54,485 nucleotides of DNA from an uncultured Lachnospiraceae bacterium. Its GTDB lineage: Bacteria > Bacillota > Clostridia > Lachnospirales > Lachnospiraceae. Position numbers and translations under genes: made by a program. The DNA lies in the NCBI GenBank assembly GCA_944380095.1, contig CALWGP010000003.1, positions 1-54,485 of the forward strand, written 5' to 3'. Position 1 is the first letter of the stretch, and every line of letters begins with the position of its first letter. The notes under the pieces were generated by a model. That model made no database searches. It was not told the DNA's origin and saw only the letters and a list, made by a program, of their open reading frames with translations. Below, piece after piece: positions 34,650 through 44,484 of this stretch.

Positions 34650-36887
34650 ATGAATGACAGGATCATCAAAACAGAATATTCGGAAGTGATGCAGAAGTCC
34701 TTTATCGACTATGCCATGAGCGTCATCGTTTCCAGGGCGCTGCCCGATGTCCGGGACGGGCTTAAGCCGGTGCAGCGCCGGGTTCTCTACGACATGTATG
34801 AGCTTGGGATCCGCAGCGACCGGCCTTACCGCAAAAGCGCCCGTATTGTGGGCGATACCATGGGTAAATATCATCCCCACGGGGACAGCTCCATCTATGA
34901 AGCGCTGGTGGTCATGGCGCAGGAGTTTAAAAAGGGCGTGCCCCTCATCGACGGCCACGGCAATTTCGGCAATATCGAAGGGGACGGGGCCGCGGCCATG
35001 CGATACACCGAAGCCCGCCTGCAAAAGATTACCCAGGAGGCCTTCCTGGAAGACCTGGACAAAAATGTGGTGGACTTTGTCCCCAACTTTGACGAGACGG
35101 AAAAGGAGCCGTCGGTCCTTCCCTGCAAAATTCCCAACCTCCTGGTCAACGGTTCGGAAGGAATTGCGGTAGGAATGGCCACCAGCATCCCTCCCCATAA
35201 CCTGGGGGAGGTGATCGACGCCATGAAGGCCTATATGCAGGACGAGACGATCTCCACAAAAGAGCTGCTGCACTATTTAAAAGGGCCGGATTTTCCCACC
35301 GGCGGAATCGTGACCAACAAAGACGAGCTGGTAAACATTTACGAAACCGGCGCAGGCAAGATCCGCCTGCGCGGAAAGGTGGAGACGGAAAAAGGCAAAG
35401 GCGGCAGGACCAACGTGGTGATCACCGAGATCCCCTATACCATGATCGGCGCCAACATCGGGAAATTCCTGGCGGATGTGGCGGCCCTTGCGGAAACGAA
35501 AAAGACGGCGGATATTGTGGACATTTCCAACCAGTCTTCCAAGGAGGGGATCCGCATTGTCATCGAGCTGAAGCGGGATGCGGACGTGGATAACTTCATC
35601 GGGCTGCTGTATAAGAAGACGAGGCTGGAGGATTCTTTCGGCGTCAATATGCTGGCCATTTCCGACGGACGGCCGGAAACCATGGGGTTAAAGCAGATTC
35701 TGAAGGCCAACGTGGATTTCCAGTTTGAGATCAACCGCCGCAAGTACGAAACCCTTCTGGAAAAGGAACAGGGCAGGAGGGAAATCCAGGAAGGACTGAT
35801 CAAGGCCTGCAACGTGATCGACCTGATCATTGAAATCCTCCGGGGGTCCAGGGACCGGGCCATGGCCAAGGCCTGCCTGGTGGAAGGAACCACGGACAAA
35901 ATCGCCTTTAAATCGAAAGAATCGGCTGTTATGGCGGGCTATCTGCGTTTTACCGAACGGCAGGCGGACGCCATTTTGGACATGCGCCTGTATAAGCTGA
36001 TCGGCCTGGAAATCGAAGCGCTGGTAAAGGAACATGAAACTACGCTGGCCAATATTTACCGTTATGAAGATATCCTGGAACGGAAAAGTTCCATGGCGCA
36101 GGTGATCGTCAATGAACTGGACGCCATGAAAAAAGCTTATTCCAGGCCGCGCAGGACTTCCGTTGAAAACTGCAGGGAAGCGGTCTACGAGGAGAAAAAG
36201 CCGGAAGAAGTCGAGGTGTACTGCTTAATCGATCGTTTCGGCTATACCCGGATTATCGACACAGGCACCTATGAGCGCAATAAAGATGCGGTGCTTTCCG
36301 AAAACCGCTTCGCTTTTTCCTGCAAGAACACGGGAAGGATCTGTCTGTTTACCGACACGGGGCAGCTGTACACGGTCAGGGTTTCCGACCTTCCTTTCGG
36401 CAAACTGCGGGATAAGGGCGTTCCGTTGGATAACGTGAGCAATTTTGACTCCACGAAAGAGAAGCTTCTTTTGGCCGCAGGGCAAAGCGAGCTGAACCTG
36501 TACCGGATTTTGTTCGTTACCGCACAGGCCATGGCAAAGGCGGTGGACGGAGGGGAATTTGACGTGACCAAAAAGACGGTGGCCGCCACCCGGCTGTCCC
36601 CCGGGGACAGGGTTGTGGACGTGACCGTTTTAAAGGACCAGAAAAACATTGTGCTCCAGTCCAAAGACGGTTATTTCCTGCGTTTTGTTACGGAAGAGAT
36701 CCCGGAGAAGAAAAAAACAGCCATCGGCGTGCGGGCCATGCGTCTTTCGGAAGGCGACGAAATTGAAGCCGTCTATTACGATTCGCCCGGACAGGAAACG
36801 TCGATTGCCTATAAGAGCAGGACGCTGACGCTAAGCCAGGTCCGCGCCGGAAAGCGGGATCAAAAGGGCGTCAGGATCAGAGGATAA
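34650..36887 (+). CDS. parC: Type IIA topoisomerase subunit A, ParC type
   Basis: The DNA-cleaving subunit of topoisomerase IV. The 745-residue protein begins with [21 protein letters not shown], has the QRDR region ([16 protein letters not shown]), the catalytic Tyr119 in [10 protein letters not shown], a coiled-coil gate and a beta-pinwheel-like C-terminal domain. I find no GyrA box (QRRGGKG-like), which supports ParC. Length is shorter than GyrA. It follows parE by 24 bp in one operon and is followed by rsmD. Confidence 0.85.
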   Translation: MNDRIIKTEYSEVMQKSFIDYAMSVIVSRALPDVRDGLKPVQRRVLYDMYELGIRSDRPYRKSARIVGDTMGKYHPHGDSSIYEALVVMAQEFKKGVPLIDGHGNFGNIEGDGAAAMRYTEARLQKITQEAFLEDLDKNVVDFVPNFDETEKEPSVLPCKIPNLLVNGSEGIAVGMATSIPPHNLGEVIDAMKAYMQDETISTKELLHYLKGPDFPTGGIVTNKDELVNIYETGAGKIRLRGKVETEKGKGGRTNVVITEIPYTMIGANIGKFLADVAALAETKKTADIVDISNQSSKEGIRIVIELKRDADVDNFIGLLYKKTRLEDSFGVNMLAISDGRPETMGLKQILKANVDFQFEINRRKYETLLEKEQGRREIQEGLIKACNVIDLIIEILRGSRDRAMAKACLVEGTTDKIAFKSKESAVMAGYLRFTERQADAILDMRLYKLIGLEIEALVKEHETTLANIYRYEDILERKSSMAQVIVNELDAMKKAYSRPRRTSVENCREAVYEEKKPEEVEVYCLIDRFGYTRIIDTGTYERNKDAVLSENRFAFSCKNTGRICLFTDTGQLYTVRVSDLPFGKLRDKGVPLDNVSNFDSTKEKLLLAAGQSELNLYRILFVTAQAMAKAVDGGEFDVTKKTVAATRLSPGDRVVDVTVLKDQKNIVLQSKDGYFLRFVTEEIPEKKKTAIGVRAMRLSEGDEIEAVYYDSPGQETSIAYKSRTLTLSQVRAGKRDQKGVRIRG

Positions 36888-36901
36888 AGGAGGATTTCCT
36901 T

Positions 36902-37486
36902 ATGAGAGTGATTGCAGGAGAAGCCAGGAGCCTTCCGCTGAAAGCTCCCCAGGGCCAGGATACCAGGCCCACAACGGACCGGATCAAGGAGACGCTTTTT
37001 AATATTTTGCAGACCCGGATCCCGTGCAACGTATTCATCGACCTGTGCAGCGGCAGCGGCGCCATCGGTATCGAAGCCATCAGCAGGGGCGCCCGCCGCG
37101 CCTACTTTGTGGAAAACGGGAGGGAGGCGGTAAAATGTATTGCCGACAATCTGCATTTCACAAAATTTGAGGACCGGGCGACTTTGTTAAAACAGGATGT
37201 GCTGGGCGCCATCCCTTTCATTCATGAAAAGGAAGCGGACGTGGTTTTCATGGATCCGCCCTATGAGGCCGGTCTGGAAGAACCCGTGCTGGCAGCCCTT
37301 TCTAAAGCCCCCTATGTGACGGGGCATACGCTGGTTATTATAGAAGCGCAGCTTCGGAAGGATTTTGGCTTTGCCGAAGAATACGGGTTTTCGGTTGTGC
37401 GGGAAAAATGTTATAAAACCAACAAACATGTATTTCTGAAGAGGAAAGAGGAAAATGAAAGCAGCAATTTATCCGGGAAGCTTTGA
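36902..37486 (+). CDS. rsmD: 16S rRNA (guanine-966-N2) methyltransferase RsmD
   Basis: RsmD methylates G966 of 16S rRNA in the assembled 30S subunit. The 194-residue protein has the N-terminal [16 protein letters not shown], the [16 protein letters not shown] block, motif [20 protein letters not shown] and the catalytic MDPPYE. The last 32 bp overlap coaD. A neighbour order of rsmD–coaD–ylbJ is conserved with Bacillus (ylbH, coaD, ylbJ). AAAGGAGG precedes the start. Confidence 0.93.
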   Translation: MRVIAGEARSLPLKAPQGQDTRPTTDRIKETLFNILQTRIPCNVFIDLCSGSGAIGIEAISRGARRAYFVENGREAVKCIADNLHFTKFEDRATLLKQDVLGAIPFIHEKEADVVFMDPPYEAGLEEPVLAALSKAPYVTGHTLVIIEAQLRKDFGFAEEYGFSVVREKCYKTNKHVFLKRKEENESSNLSGKL

Positions 37487-37946
37487 CCCGGTTACCTATG
37501 GACATCTGGATGTGATCCGCCGCGCCGCGTCTATTTTTGACGAACTGACCGTAAGCGTGCTGAACAATAAAGTAAAGACTCCATTGTTTTCTGTGGAGGA
37601 ACGTGTTAAAATACTGGAAGAAGCGACAAAGGACCTGCCCAACGTCAGGGTGGAGTCTTTCAGCGGGCTGCTGATCGATTATGCCCGCAGCAAGGGCATC
37701 CATGTGGCGATCCGGGGGCTGCGCGCCATTACGGATTTTGAGTACGAGCTGCAGAATGCGCAGACCAACAAGATGCTTTCGGGCGGAGAGCTGGATACGG
37801 TTTTTCTGACCACCAGCCTGGAATATGCCTATTTAAGTTCTTCCAGCGTAAAGGAAATCGCCAGCTTTGCAGGAGATATTTCCAGATGCGTCCCTCCTTT
37901 TGTCGCCGATCTTGTTTATGAAAAATATGGCCATCCCAAAAAGTGA
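37455..37946 (+). CDS. coaD: Phosphopantetheine adenylyltransferase
   Basis: CoaD makes dephospho-CoA from phosphopantetheine and ATP, the penultimate step of CoA synthesis. The 163-residue protein has the nucleotidyltransferase motif [14 protein letters not shown] at its start and the C-terminal [10 protein letters not shown]. The start, ATG 37455, is inside the end of rsmD (32-bp overlap) and has GAAGAGGAAAGAGG upstream. The coiled-coil gene follows 7 bp after the stop. Confidence 0.95.
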   Translation: MKAAIYPGSFDPVTYGHLDVIRRAASIFDELTVSVLNNKVKTPLFSVEERVKILEEATKDLPNVRVESFSGLLIDYARSKGIHVAIRGLRAITDFEYELQNAQTNKMLSGGELDTVFLTTSLEYAYLSSSSVKEIASFAGDISRCVPPFVADLVYEKYGHPKK

Positions 37947-37953
37947 GGAAACA

Positions 37954-38535
37954 ATGAGCAGCAGAATTGAACAGTTGATTGACGAAATCGAAGAATACAT
38001 CGATAACTGCAAATACCAGCCTCTCTCCAACACCAAGATCATTGTGAACAAGGAAGAGATCGATGAACTTTTGAGGGAGCTGCGGATGAAGACCCCGGAG
38101 GAGATCAAGCGGTATCAGAAGATCATCAGCAACAAGGAAGCGATCTTAAACGATGCCCGGGAAAAGGCCCAGTCTTTGATCAATGAAGCGACGGAACAGA
38201 CCACGGAGCTGATCAACGAACACGAGATTATGCAGCAGGCTTATGCCCAGGCCAATGAAGTGGTGCAGCTTGCCACCAAGCAGGCCCAGGATATCGTGGA
38301 CAACGCCACCCTGGAAGCCAATGCGATCCGGGAGTCCGTCATGCAGTATACGGACGATATGATGGCAAATATTGAGGACATCCTGAACCACGCCATTGAA
38401 GCGGCCAACACCCACTATGGCAATCTGGTGAACGACCTGACCAGCTTAAACGATGTGGTCCAGGGGAACAGGGCGGAGTTCCACGCCCAGAATGAAGGCA
38501 GATACGACGGCGAGGAGGAGTCCGGCGACCGCTGA
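37954..38535 (+). CDS. DivIVA-like/H+-ATPase-subunit-H-like coiled-coil protein
   Basis: The 193-residue protein is nearly all helix, with a long coiled coil from about 60 to 180 (KAQSLINEATEQTTELINEHE and so on) and an acidic end. Similar clostridial proteins beside coaD are called ATPase or vacuolar H+-ATPase subunit H, on coiled-coil similarity alone; there is no sign of nucleotide binding. A DivIVA-like scaffold is as likely. ATG 37954 follows GTGAGGAAAC. Confidence 0.75.
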   Translation: MSSRIEQLIDEIEEYIDNCKYQPLSNTKIIVNKEEIDELLRELRMKTPEEIKRYQKIISNKEAILNDAREKAQSLINEATEQTTELINEHEIMQQAYAQANEVVQLATKQAQDIVDNATLEANAIRESVMQYTDDMMANIEDILNHAIEAANTHYGNLVNDLTSLNDVVQGNRAEFHAQNEGRYDGEEESGDR

Positions 38536-38674
38536 CGTGCTGTATCGAAACCCTGCAGCGTTTGCACTGCAGAACATTTGAATGTCCATACGCCCTGAAA
38601 CGGCTTTCCGGGTCGGGGCGTATTTTGCGTGGAAGGATTTTGCGGCGGGCTGCGAAATACAGGAGGAAAAACGA

Positions 38675-38749
38675 ATGGGACAAAACAGGTTCGGCAGAAA
38701 AATTACGGCGGCCCTTCTTTGTGCCGCCTTTTTCTTTTTCGGGACCTGA
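38675..38749 (+). CDS. 24-codon reading frame with strong ribosome site over a terminator
   Basis: AGGAGG at 38661-38666 is placed well for ATG 38675, which opens a 24-residue peptide with a basic start (GQNRFGRK) and a hydrophobic core (ITAALLCAAFFFF), like a signal sequence cut short. Its second half lies over the GGCGGC hairpin and T-run that ends the operon. It ends 4 bp before the convergent ylbJ stop. It may be a truncated gene remnant or a fortuitous frame; not recognised. Confidence 0.3.
   Translation: MGQNRFGRKITAALLCAAFFFFGT
38707..38740 (+). terminator. Rho-independent terminator at the end of the parE–coaD operon
   Basis: GGCGGC (38707-38712) and GCCGCC (38723-38728) with a 10-nt loop, followed by TTTTTCTTTTT. 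Two further hairpins precede it in the same gap: CTGCAG/CTGCAG (38553-38572) and ATACGCCC/GGGCGTAT (38588-38623). Confidence 0.8.
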
Positions 38750-38753
38750 CCGT

Positions 38754-39683
38754 TTAGACAGCAGTCCATATTCCGTAAAAGGCGGCGGCCAGAAGGGTCT
38801 GTATGCCTTTGTGGAAGACGTATTCTTTCAGGGACAGATCCGTACCGTCCAGACAGCTGTAAGTCTGGGCGATGCACGACAGCCCGCCCGGGACTAAAAG
38901 GACAAAGGCCCAGAAGCGGTCCCGGGGAAGCAGGCGGGAAAGGCCGCTGGTGATTTCCAAAAGCGGCCCGGTCAGACGCAGCAGCAGCGGGAAGTTTTTC
39001 CAGAGCAGCCCCGGGACCAGGTTAAGCAGGTTGCAAAAGATCATATATCCGCCCAGTGCGGTAATCGCGTGGATGGCGGAAAGAATGGAACGGTTCAGTT
39101 CCGAAAAAAAGCAGGACAGGCTTAGCTGAGGCTTTTCTTTTGGACGGACCTTGCCTTTTGGCAAAAAGGCGATATCCGAAAACAGGGTGTAGCGCAGAAG
39201 GAGGCCGTAAAGGAAGGGGATACCATACATTCCCATCAGGGCCGGCGCCGGATTTTGCACCGGGAAAAGCCGGAGCACGTATCCGGTAAAGTAAATGGGC
39301 CCGATGTTGTTGCAAAAGGCCAGCATCAGGGTGGCTTCCCGCCGGGAAAGGCTGCCCTTTTCGTAACTTTGGGCGCAGACCCGGGCGCCCATGGGGAATC
39401 CGCATAAAAACCCGATGACCAGGCAGTACAGGCAGGAATCCGATAAACAAAAAAGGGGACGAAGGACCGGGGAAAACAGGGAAGCGAAGCTGTCCGACAG
39501 TCCCAGTCCGATAAGCAGTCCCGACAGGATCATAAAAGGGAAAAGGGCTGGGATCATCTTTTGAAACCAGAGGTTGAGCCCTTCCAGGGAAAGGGACAGG
39601 GCCTGCCCGGGAAACAGCAAAATGGCCGCCCACAGGACGGAAAACAGGAGCAGACAGAAGATTCTTATGATCTTTTTTCGCAT
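38754..39683 (-). CDS. ylbJ: Sporulation integral membrane protein YlbJ-like (nucleoside-recognition Gate domain)
   Basis: The 309-residue protein has about eight membrane helices and two Gate-type blocks: an early GFLCGFPMGARVCAQSYEKG and FCNNIGPIYFTGYVL. These fit YlbJ/SpoVMA-like proteins required for spore cortex formation in Bacillus. Here it is inverted relative to rsmD–coaD, with which it is co-oriented in Bacillus. The stop is 4 bp from the end of the small frame on the other strand. Confidence 0.85.
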   Translation of the reverse strand: MRKKIIRIFCLLLFSVLWAAILLFPGQALSLSLEGLNLWFQKMIPALFPFMILSGLLIGLGLSDSFASLFSPVLRPLFCLSDSCLYCLVIGFLCGFPMGARVCAQSYEKGSLSRREATLMLAFCNNIGPIYFTGYVLRLFPVQNPAPALMGMYGIPFLYGLLLRYTLFSDIAFLPKGKVRPKEKPQLSLSCFFSELNRSILSAIHAITALGGYMIFCNLLNLVPGLLWKNFPLLLRLTGPLLEITSGLSRLLPRDRFWAFVLLVPGGLSCIAQTYSCLDGTDLSLKEYVFHKGIQTLLAAAFYGIWTAV

Positions 39684-39760
39684 GGCGCCTACCCCGTAAG
39701 AAGGAAATATAGTATACTGGATTTTATGAAAACAGCGTCAGTTTCATGCAGGAGGAAACC

Positions 39761-40468
39761 GTGATCAGACTGGATAAATTGTTGTGCGAAATGGGGGCCG
39801 GCAGCCGCAGCGAGGTGAAGGCCATGCTGAAAAAGGGCCGGGTGACAGTGGACGGCATCCCGGTTTTGACGGGGGATAGAAAAGTGGAGGAACATACGGT
39901 CAGCGTCTGCCTGGACGGTCAGCCGCTGACCTACGCCAAAACGGCCTACTACCTTTTGCACAAGCCTGCCGGGGTGGTGACGGCAGTGCGGGATAAAACG
40001 GAAAAGACGGTAATGGACCTGATGCAGGGCGCGGCGGGAAAGGATCTGTTCCCGGTGGGACGTCTGGATAAGGATACGGAGGGGCTGCTTTTGATTACCA
40101 ACGACGGCGCCCTGTCCCATCGGCTGCTTTCGCCCAAAAAGCACGTGGACAAGACTTATCTGGTCCTTACGAGGGATGAGGTGACGACCCAGATGTGCCG
40201 CTGCCTGGAGGCAGGTGTCGAGATCGGGGACGAAAAACCCACCCTTCCCGCCCGGGTCCGGAAACTTCCCGACTGCGAAGACGGGATTTTGCTTACGATC
40301 GTGGAGGGACGGTTCCACCAGGTCAAACGGATGCTGCAGGCCGTCGGGAATGAAGTGGTCTATTTGAAGCGGATTTCCATGGGGCCCTTAACCTTGGGAG
40401 ATCTTCCGGCAGGCTGTTTTCGTCCGCTGACGGAAGAAGAAAAAAAAGCGCTGGGGGTGGAAGGATGA
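39761..40468 (+). CDS. RsuA-family rRNA pseudouridine synthase
   Basis: RsuA enzymes isomerise a uridine of 16S rRNA (U516 in E. coli). The 235-residue protein has an N-terminal S4 domain (IRLDKLLCEMGAGSRSEVKAML) and the catalytic GRLDKDTEGLLL with its Asp. It ends in GRFHQVKRML, as in RsuA/RluB/E/F. GTG 39761 has AGGAGG five bases upstream; ATG 39746 overlaps the ribosome site and is rejected. The HAD gene overlaps its stop by 4 bp. Confidence 0.88.
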   Translation: MIRLDKLLCEMGAGSRSEVKAMLKKGRVTVDGIPVLTGDRKVEEHTVSVCLDGQPLTYAKTAYYLLHKPAGVVTAVRDKTEKTVMDLMQGAAGKDLFPVGRLDKDTEGLLLITNDGALSHRLLSPKKHVDKTYLVLTRDEVTTQMCRCLEAGVEIGDEKPTLPARVRKLPDCEDGILLTIVEGRFHQVKRMLQAVGNEVVYLKRISMGPLTLGDLPAGCFRPLTEEEKKALGVEG

Positions 40469-41145
40469 GCGGAACGGATTTGCTAAACGGGGTAAAAGCG
40501 GTGATTTTCGACTTGGACGGTTCCCTGGTGGATTCCATGTGGATCTGGCACAGGATCGACGTGGAGTATCTGGGCCGCTACGGATTTTCGGTGCCGCAGG
40601 ATTTGCAGCGTACCATAGAGGGATTCAGCTTTTCGGAAACGGCGGAGTATTTTAAAGAACGGTTCGGGCTTTTGGAGCCGGTTTCCGAAATCAAGCGGAT
40701 CTGGAATGAAATGGCGCAGGACAAGTATGTAAATGAAGTGCCCTTAAAACCCGGGGCAGAGGAATTTTTGTCCCGCTGCAAAAAGAAGGGGATGAAGCTG
40801 GGGATTGCCACCAGCAATTCCCGGGAACTGGTTACTGCCGTGGCGCAGGCCAGGGGGATTGACGGGGTCTTTTCCTGTATCATGACAGGCTGCGACGTGG
40901 GAAAGGGAAAGCCGGCCCCGGATATTTATCTGGCGGTGGCAAAAGAACTTGAAGTGGATCCTGAAAGCTGTCTGGTTTTTGAGGATATCGTGCCGGGCAT
41001 CCTGGCGGGAAAGGCTGCCGGCATGCGGGTATGCGCCGTGGAGGATGCGTATTCCCTGCCGCAGAAAAAAGAGAAAATGCGGCTGGCAGACGGGTATATC
41101 CGGGACTACCGGGAATTATGGAAGGGAAAGGAACGTTCGATTTGA
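40465..41145 (+). CDS. HAD-superfamily hydrolase (subfamily IA, phosphoglycolate/beta-PGM type)
   Basis: The 226-residue protein has the nucleophile motif VIFDLDGSLVDS at its start, motif II IATSNS near 115, the conserved Lys/Pro of GKGKPAPD, and motif IV FEDIVPG. It should be a cytoplasmic phosphatase or phosphomutase acting on a small phosphorylated molecule; the substrate is not predictable. It overlaps the RsuA-type gene by ATGA and its stop overlaps the next start (TTGA). Confidence 0.88.
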   Translation: MSGTDLLNGVKAVIFDLDGSLVDSMWIWHRIDVEYLGRYGFSVPQDLQRTIEGFSFSETAEYFKERFGLLEPVSEIKRIWNEMAQDKYVNEVPLKPGAEEFLSRCKKKGMKLGIATSNSRELVTAVAQARGIDGVFSCIMTGCDVGKGKPAPDIYLAVAKELEVDPESCLVFEDIVPGILAGKAAGMRVCAVEDAYSLPQKKEKMRLADGYIRDYRELWKGKERSI

Positions 41146-43043
41146 CAAACGGATTTTTGCCGGTGACGCCGGAAGAGATGGAAAAAAGGGGCTGGGAGCA
41201 GCCGGATTTCGTTTATATCAGCGGGGACGCCTATGTGGATCATCCTTCTTTCGGCGCCGCCATTATTACCAGGGTACTGGAAAGCCGCGGATACAAGGTT
41301 TGCATCATCGCCCAGCCGGACTGGAAAAAGGCGGAGAGCATCCGTCTGTTCGGCCGCCCCAGACTGGCTTTCCTGGTTTCGTCCGGCAACATGGACTCCA
41401 TGGTAAACCACTATTATGTTTCCAAAAAGAGGCGTACTTTTGACGCCTATACCCCGGGCGGAAAGATCGGGAAGCGGCCGGATCACGCAGCCGTGGTCTA
41501 CTGCAACCTGATCCGCCAAAGCTACCGGGACGTGCCGGTGATCTTGGGCGGCATAGAAGCCAGCCTGCGGCGGATGGCCCATTACGATTACTGGAGCGAC
41601 TCCCTGAAACATTCCATCCTCATTGACAGCCAGGCGGACCTGATTTCCTACGGGATGGGGGAAAAGTCCATTGTGGAAATCGCGGACGCTTTGAATGCGG
41701 GGATTGCGGTAAAAGACCTGACTTTTATTGCGGGAACGGTTTACAGGACAAAAGAGATCGACAGCGTTTACGGCGCGTGCCTGCTGCCGGCCTATGAGAA
41801 GATGAAAGAGACGCCGGCCCTGTATGCCGAGAGCTTCCGGACCCAGTACGAAAATACGGATCCGTGCAGCGGGAAACCCTTGGCAGAGCCCTATCCGGAC
41901 GGAAGCTTTGTGGTGCAAAATCCCCCCCAGCCGCCGCTTACGACCCAGGAAATGGACGACGTTTACAGCCTGCCCTATATGCGCACCTGGCATCCGTCCT
42001 ATGACGCGGCGGGAGGGGTGCCCGCCATTTCCGAAATCCGGTTTTCCCTGACCAGCAACCGGGGATGCTTCGGCGGCTGCAGCTTCTGCGCCCTGACCTT
42101 CCATCAGGGCAGGACGGTGTCCGTGCGCAGCCATGAAAATATCCTGGAAGAAGCGCAAAAGATCATCCAAGATCCGGACTTTAAAGGCTATATCCACGAC
42201 GTGGGAGGACCTACGGCCAACTTCCGCCAGCCTTCCTGCAAAAAGCAGCTGACGGTGGGAGTATGCAAAAACCGGCAGTGCCTGTTTCCCAAACCCTGCC
42301 CCAACCTGGAGGCAGACCACAGCGACTACCTGGCCCTTTTGCGAAAGCTTCGGGCGCTGCCGGGGGTAAAAAAGGTATTCATCCGTTCCGGAATCCGGTT
42401 TGATTACCTGCTGGCGGATCCGGATGACGCTTTTTTCCGGGAGCTGGTGAAATACCATGTCAGCGGACAGCTGAAGGTGGCGCCGGAACACATCAGCGAC
42501 CCTGTATTGAGACGCATGGGCAAGCCGGAAAACGCGGTGTATGAAAAATTCGTCAAAAAGTACCGTCAGCTCAATGAACAGCTGGGCCTCAAACAGTACC
42601 TGGTCCCTTACCTGATGAGTTCCCATCCGGGCTCCACATTAAAGGAGGCGGTGGCCCTGGCGGAATATCTGCGGGACTTAGGGTATATGCCCCAGCAGGT
42701 GCAGGACTTTTATCCCACTCCGTCCACCATGTCCACGGTAATGTATTATACGGGGATTGACCCCAGGGACAACTCGCGGGTCTACGTCTGCAAAAATCCC
42801 CACGAAAAGGCCATGCAGAGGGCGCTGATCCAGTACCGGGATCCGGCCAATTATGAGCTGGTGTACGAAGCTTTGACCAAGGCAGGACGGGAGGATTTGA
42901 TCGGCTACGGGCCCAAATGCCTCATCCGCCCGAAAAAAGATTCCGGCAAAAAGACAGGACTGTCTGCAGGCCGGAAAGCGCACCAACCGGCGGAAAAGAA
43001 AAAGCGTACCATCCGAAACATCCACAAAAAGAAAAGGGGGTAG
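41142..43043 (+). CDS. YgiQ family radical SAM protein
   Basis: The protein has 633 residues from TTG 41142. It has the N-terminal YgiQ domain (YISGDAYVDHPSFGAAIITRVLES) and the three-cysteine radical SAM cluster site NRGCFGGCSFCALTFHQGR near residue 305. A second Cys-rich stretch (CKNRQCLFPKPC) follows, and then the C-terminal DUF3362-like segment with a basic tail ending in KKKRG. It is common in clostridia but of unknown function. The TTG start overlaps the HAD stop codon and has AAAGGA nine bases ahead; the alternative ATG 41118 has no clear ribosome site. Confidence 0.87.
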   Translation: MTNGFLPVTPEEMEKRGWEQPDFVYISGDAYVDHPSFGAAIITRVLESRGYKVCIIAQPDWKKAESIRLFGRPRLAFLVSSGNMDSMVNHYYVSKKRRTFDAYTPGGKIGKRPDHAAVVYCNLIRQSYRDVPVILGGIEASLRRMAHYDYWSDSLKHSILIDSQADLISYGMGEKSIVEIADALNAGIAVKDLTFIAGTVYRTKEIDSVYGACLLPAYEKMKETPALYAESFRTQYENTDPCSGKPLAEPYPDGSFVVQNPPQPPLTTQEMDDVYSLPYMRTWHPSYDAAGGVPAISEIRFSLTSNRGCFGGCSFCALTFHQGRTVSVRSHENILEEAQKIIQDPDFKGYIHDVGGPTANFRQPSCKKQLTVGVCKNRQCLFPKPCPNLEADHSDYLALLRKLRALPGVKKVFIRSGIRFDYLLADPDDAFFRELVKYHVSGQLKVAPEHISDPVLRRMGKPENAVYEKFVKKYRQLNEQLGLKQYLVPYLMSSHPGSTLKEAVALAEYLRDLGYMPQQVQDFYPTPSTMSTVMYYTGIDPRDNSRVYVCKNPHEKAMQRALIQYRDPANYELVYEALTKAGREDLIGYGPKCLIRPKKDSGKKTGLSAGRKAHQPAEKKKRTIRNIHKKKRG

Positions 43044-43047
43044 CACA

Positions 43048-43860
43048 ATGAACGTCATCGTAATTACGGGGGCCTCTTCCGGAATGGGCAGGGAATTTGC
43101 CCTGCAGCTGGACCGCGGCTTAAAAACCATCGACGAGTTCTGGCTGATAGCCAGAAGGGCGGACCGGATGAAGGAACTGTCCGGGCATATGCGTCACAGG
43201 GTCAAAATCCTGCCGCTGGATTTGACTGCAGAAGGGGATATCAGCCTGTTTGGGGAAGTGCTTCAGGAAGAAAGGCCGAAGATACGGATGCTGGTCAACT
43301 GCGCGGGCTATGGGCTGATCGGGGATTTTTCCGCACTCTCCGCACAGGAGCAGGCCGGCGAAGTGATGTTAAACTGCCGTGCCCTGATGGAAATTACCCA
43401 TGCCTGCCTGCCCTATATGAAAGAAAAGAGCAGGATTATCCAGCTGGCCAGCAGCGCGGCCTTCCTGCCCCAGCCGGGATTTGCCGTATACGCGGCGACA
43501 AAGGCGTTTGTGCTCAGCTTTTCCAGGGCGCTGCGGGAAGAACTCAAAGAACGGGGCATTTTTGTTACCGCTGTCTGCCCGGGGCCGGTGCAGACGGAAT
43601 TTTTCGATGTGGCAGAGCGATACGGCTCTGTTTTGGGGATTAAGAAATACGTAATGGCGCAGCCGGAACGAGTGGTACGCTCCGCCCTGGCCGCCAGCTG
43701 CAAAAACAGGCCCATGTCCGTATACGGCCCGGCGATGAACGCTTTCTGGCTGATGACCCGGCTCTTGCCCCAGGATCCGGTATTGCATCTGACCTACCGG
43801 ATGAAGAAAAAAGGGGAATGCAGATGCGCAGACCCCGGAAAGGACTGCCAGACAGAATGA
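43048..43860 (+). CDS. Short-chain dehydrogenase/reductase
   Basis: The 270-residue enzyme has the NAD(P) motif GASSGMGREFA, the NCAGYG motif, catalytic Ser in SSAAFLP and the YAATKAF motif with Tyr and Lys, all marks of a classical SDR. Its substrate is unknown. The tail (KGECRCADPGKDC) is Cys-rich and unusual. It starts 4 bp after the YgiQ stop, with AAAAGGGGG upstream, and overlaps the next gene by ATGA. Confidence 0.87.
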   Translation: MNVIVITGASSGMGREFALQLDRGLKTIDEFWLIARRADRMKELSGHMRHRVKILPLDLTAEGDISLFGEVLQEERPKIRMLVNCAGYGLIGDFSALSAQEQAGEVMLNCRALMEITHACLPYMKEKSRIIQLASSAAFLPQPGFAVYAATKAFVLSFSRALREELKERGIFVTAVCPGPVQTEFFDVAERYGSVLGIKKYVMAQPERVVRSALAASCKNRPMSVYGPAMNAFWLMTRLLPQDPVLHLTYRMKKKGECRCADPGKDCQTE

Positions 43861-44471
43861 AAAAAGACTCCGGAAAAACACGCAGAAAGAAAAAGGGGGA
43901 GAAGGGATATCTGGCCTCTCAGAAAAAGGTGGCGTCCTTACGGACTGCGTTCCTGTTTGGGATTTCACTGGCTATTTATCTGACCGGATATTTTTCAACG
44001 GGCTCCAACGAGAACCTTCTGACCATTGTGGCGGTGCTGGGCTGTCTTCCTGCGGCCCGCAGCGCGGTAAACCTGATTATGCTCCTGCGCTATCACGGCA
44101 TTTCGGAAGGGGATTTTCGGAAGATTTCCGAACATACGCAAGGCTGCGCCGTCCTGGCGGACCTGGTGTTTACCAGTTACGAAAAAAATTTTGAAATCCA
44201 TCATATGGCGTACCGGGCCGGATATCTGTTAGGCTACACCGCCAATCCTGCCTGCGACGGGAAGGCCTGCGAAAAGCATCTGCACAATCTGTGCGCGCAA
44301 AACGGGCTGGGGGACGTAAAAATTACCATCTTTTCCGAACTGCCCAAGTACCTGCGGCGGCTGGACCAGGTCCGGGAGCTTTTGGAGGACAAAGAACCGG
44401 CCGGGGAAGAGACAGAAAACGGCACGAAAGCGGAGCAAGTCTGCGCCCTGATGCAGGCCGTTTCTTTGTAG
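43857..44471 (+). CDS. Two-helix membrane protein of unknown function
   Basis: The 204-residue protein has a basic start (RRKKKGEKG), two membrane helices at about 25-45 and 50-72 (FLFGISLAIYLTGYF, NLLTIVAVLGCLPAA), and a soluble C-terminal part that I cannot assign (EIHHMAYRAGYLLGYT, ELPKYLRRLDQV). It overlaps the SDR gene by 4 bp and is followed by an RluA-type gene 13 bp later, so it belongs to the same operon. Conserved in related clostridia in my experience, without known function. Confidence 0.72.
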   Translation: MKKDSGKTRRKKKGEKGYLASQKKVASLRTAFLFGISLAIYLTGYFSTGSNENLLTIVAVLGCLPAARSAVNLIMLLRYHGISEGDFRKISEHTQGCAVLADLVFTSYEKNFEIHHMAYRAGYLLGYTANPACDGKACEKHLHNLCAQNGLGDVKITIFSELPKYLRRLDQVRELLEDKEPAGEETENGTKAEQVCALMQAVSL

Positions 44472-44484
44472 ACGGAGGAAGGCG

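Noticed and set aside
34065..35273. 402-codon frame on the minus strand across parE–parC
   Set aside because: It crosses the boundary of two well-defined genes on the other strand and shows no recognisable motif.
38562..38897. 111-codon frame in the gap after the coiled-coil gene
   Set aside because: No ribosome site, and it runs through two hairpins, the terminator and the end of ylbJ.
41106..42626. 506-codon open frame on the minus strand
   Set aside because: It is wholly antisense to the YgiQ radical SAM gene, whose Cys cluster and homology are clear. The antisense product has a composition typical of shadow frames.
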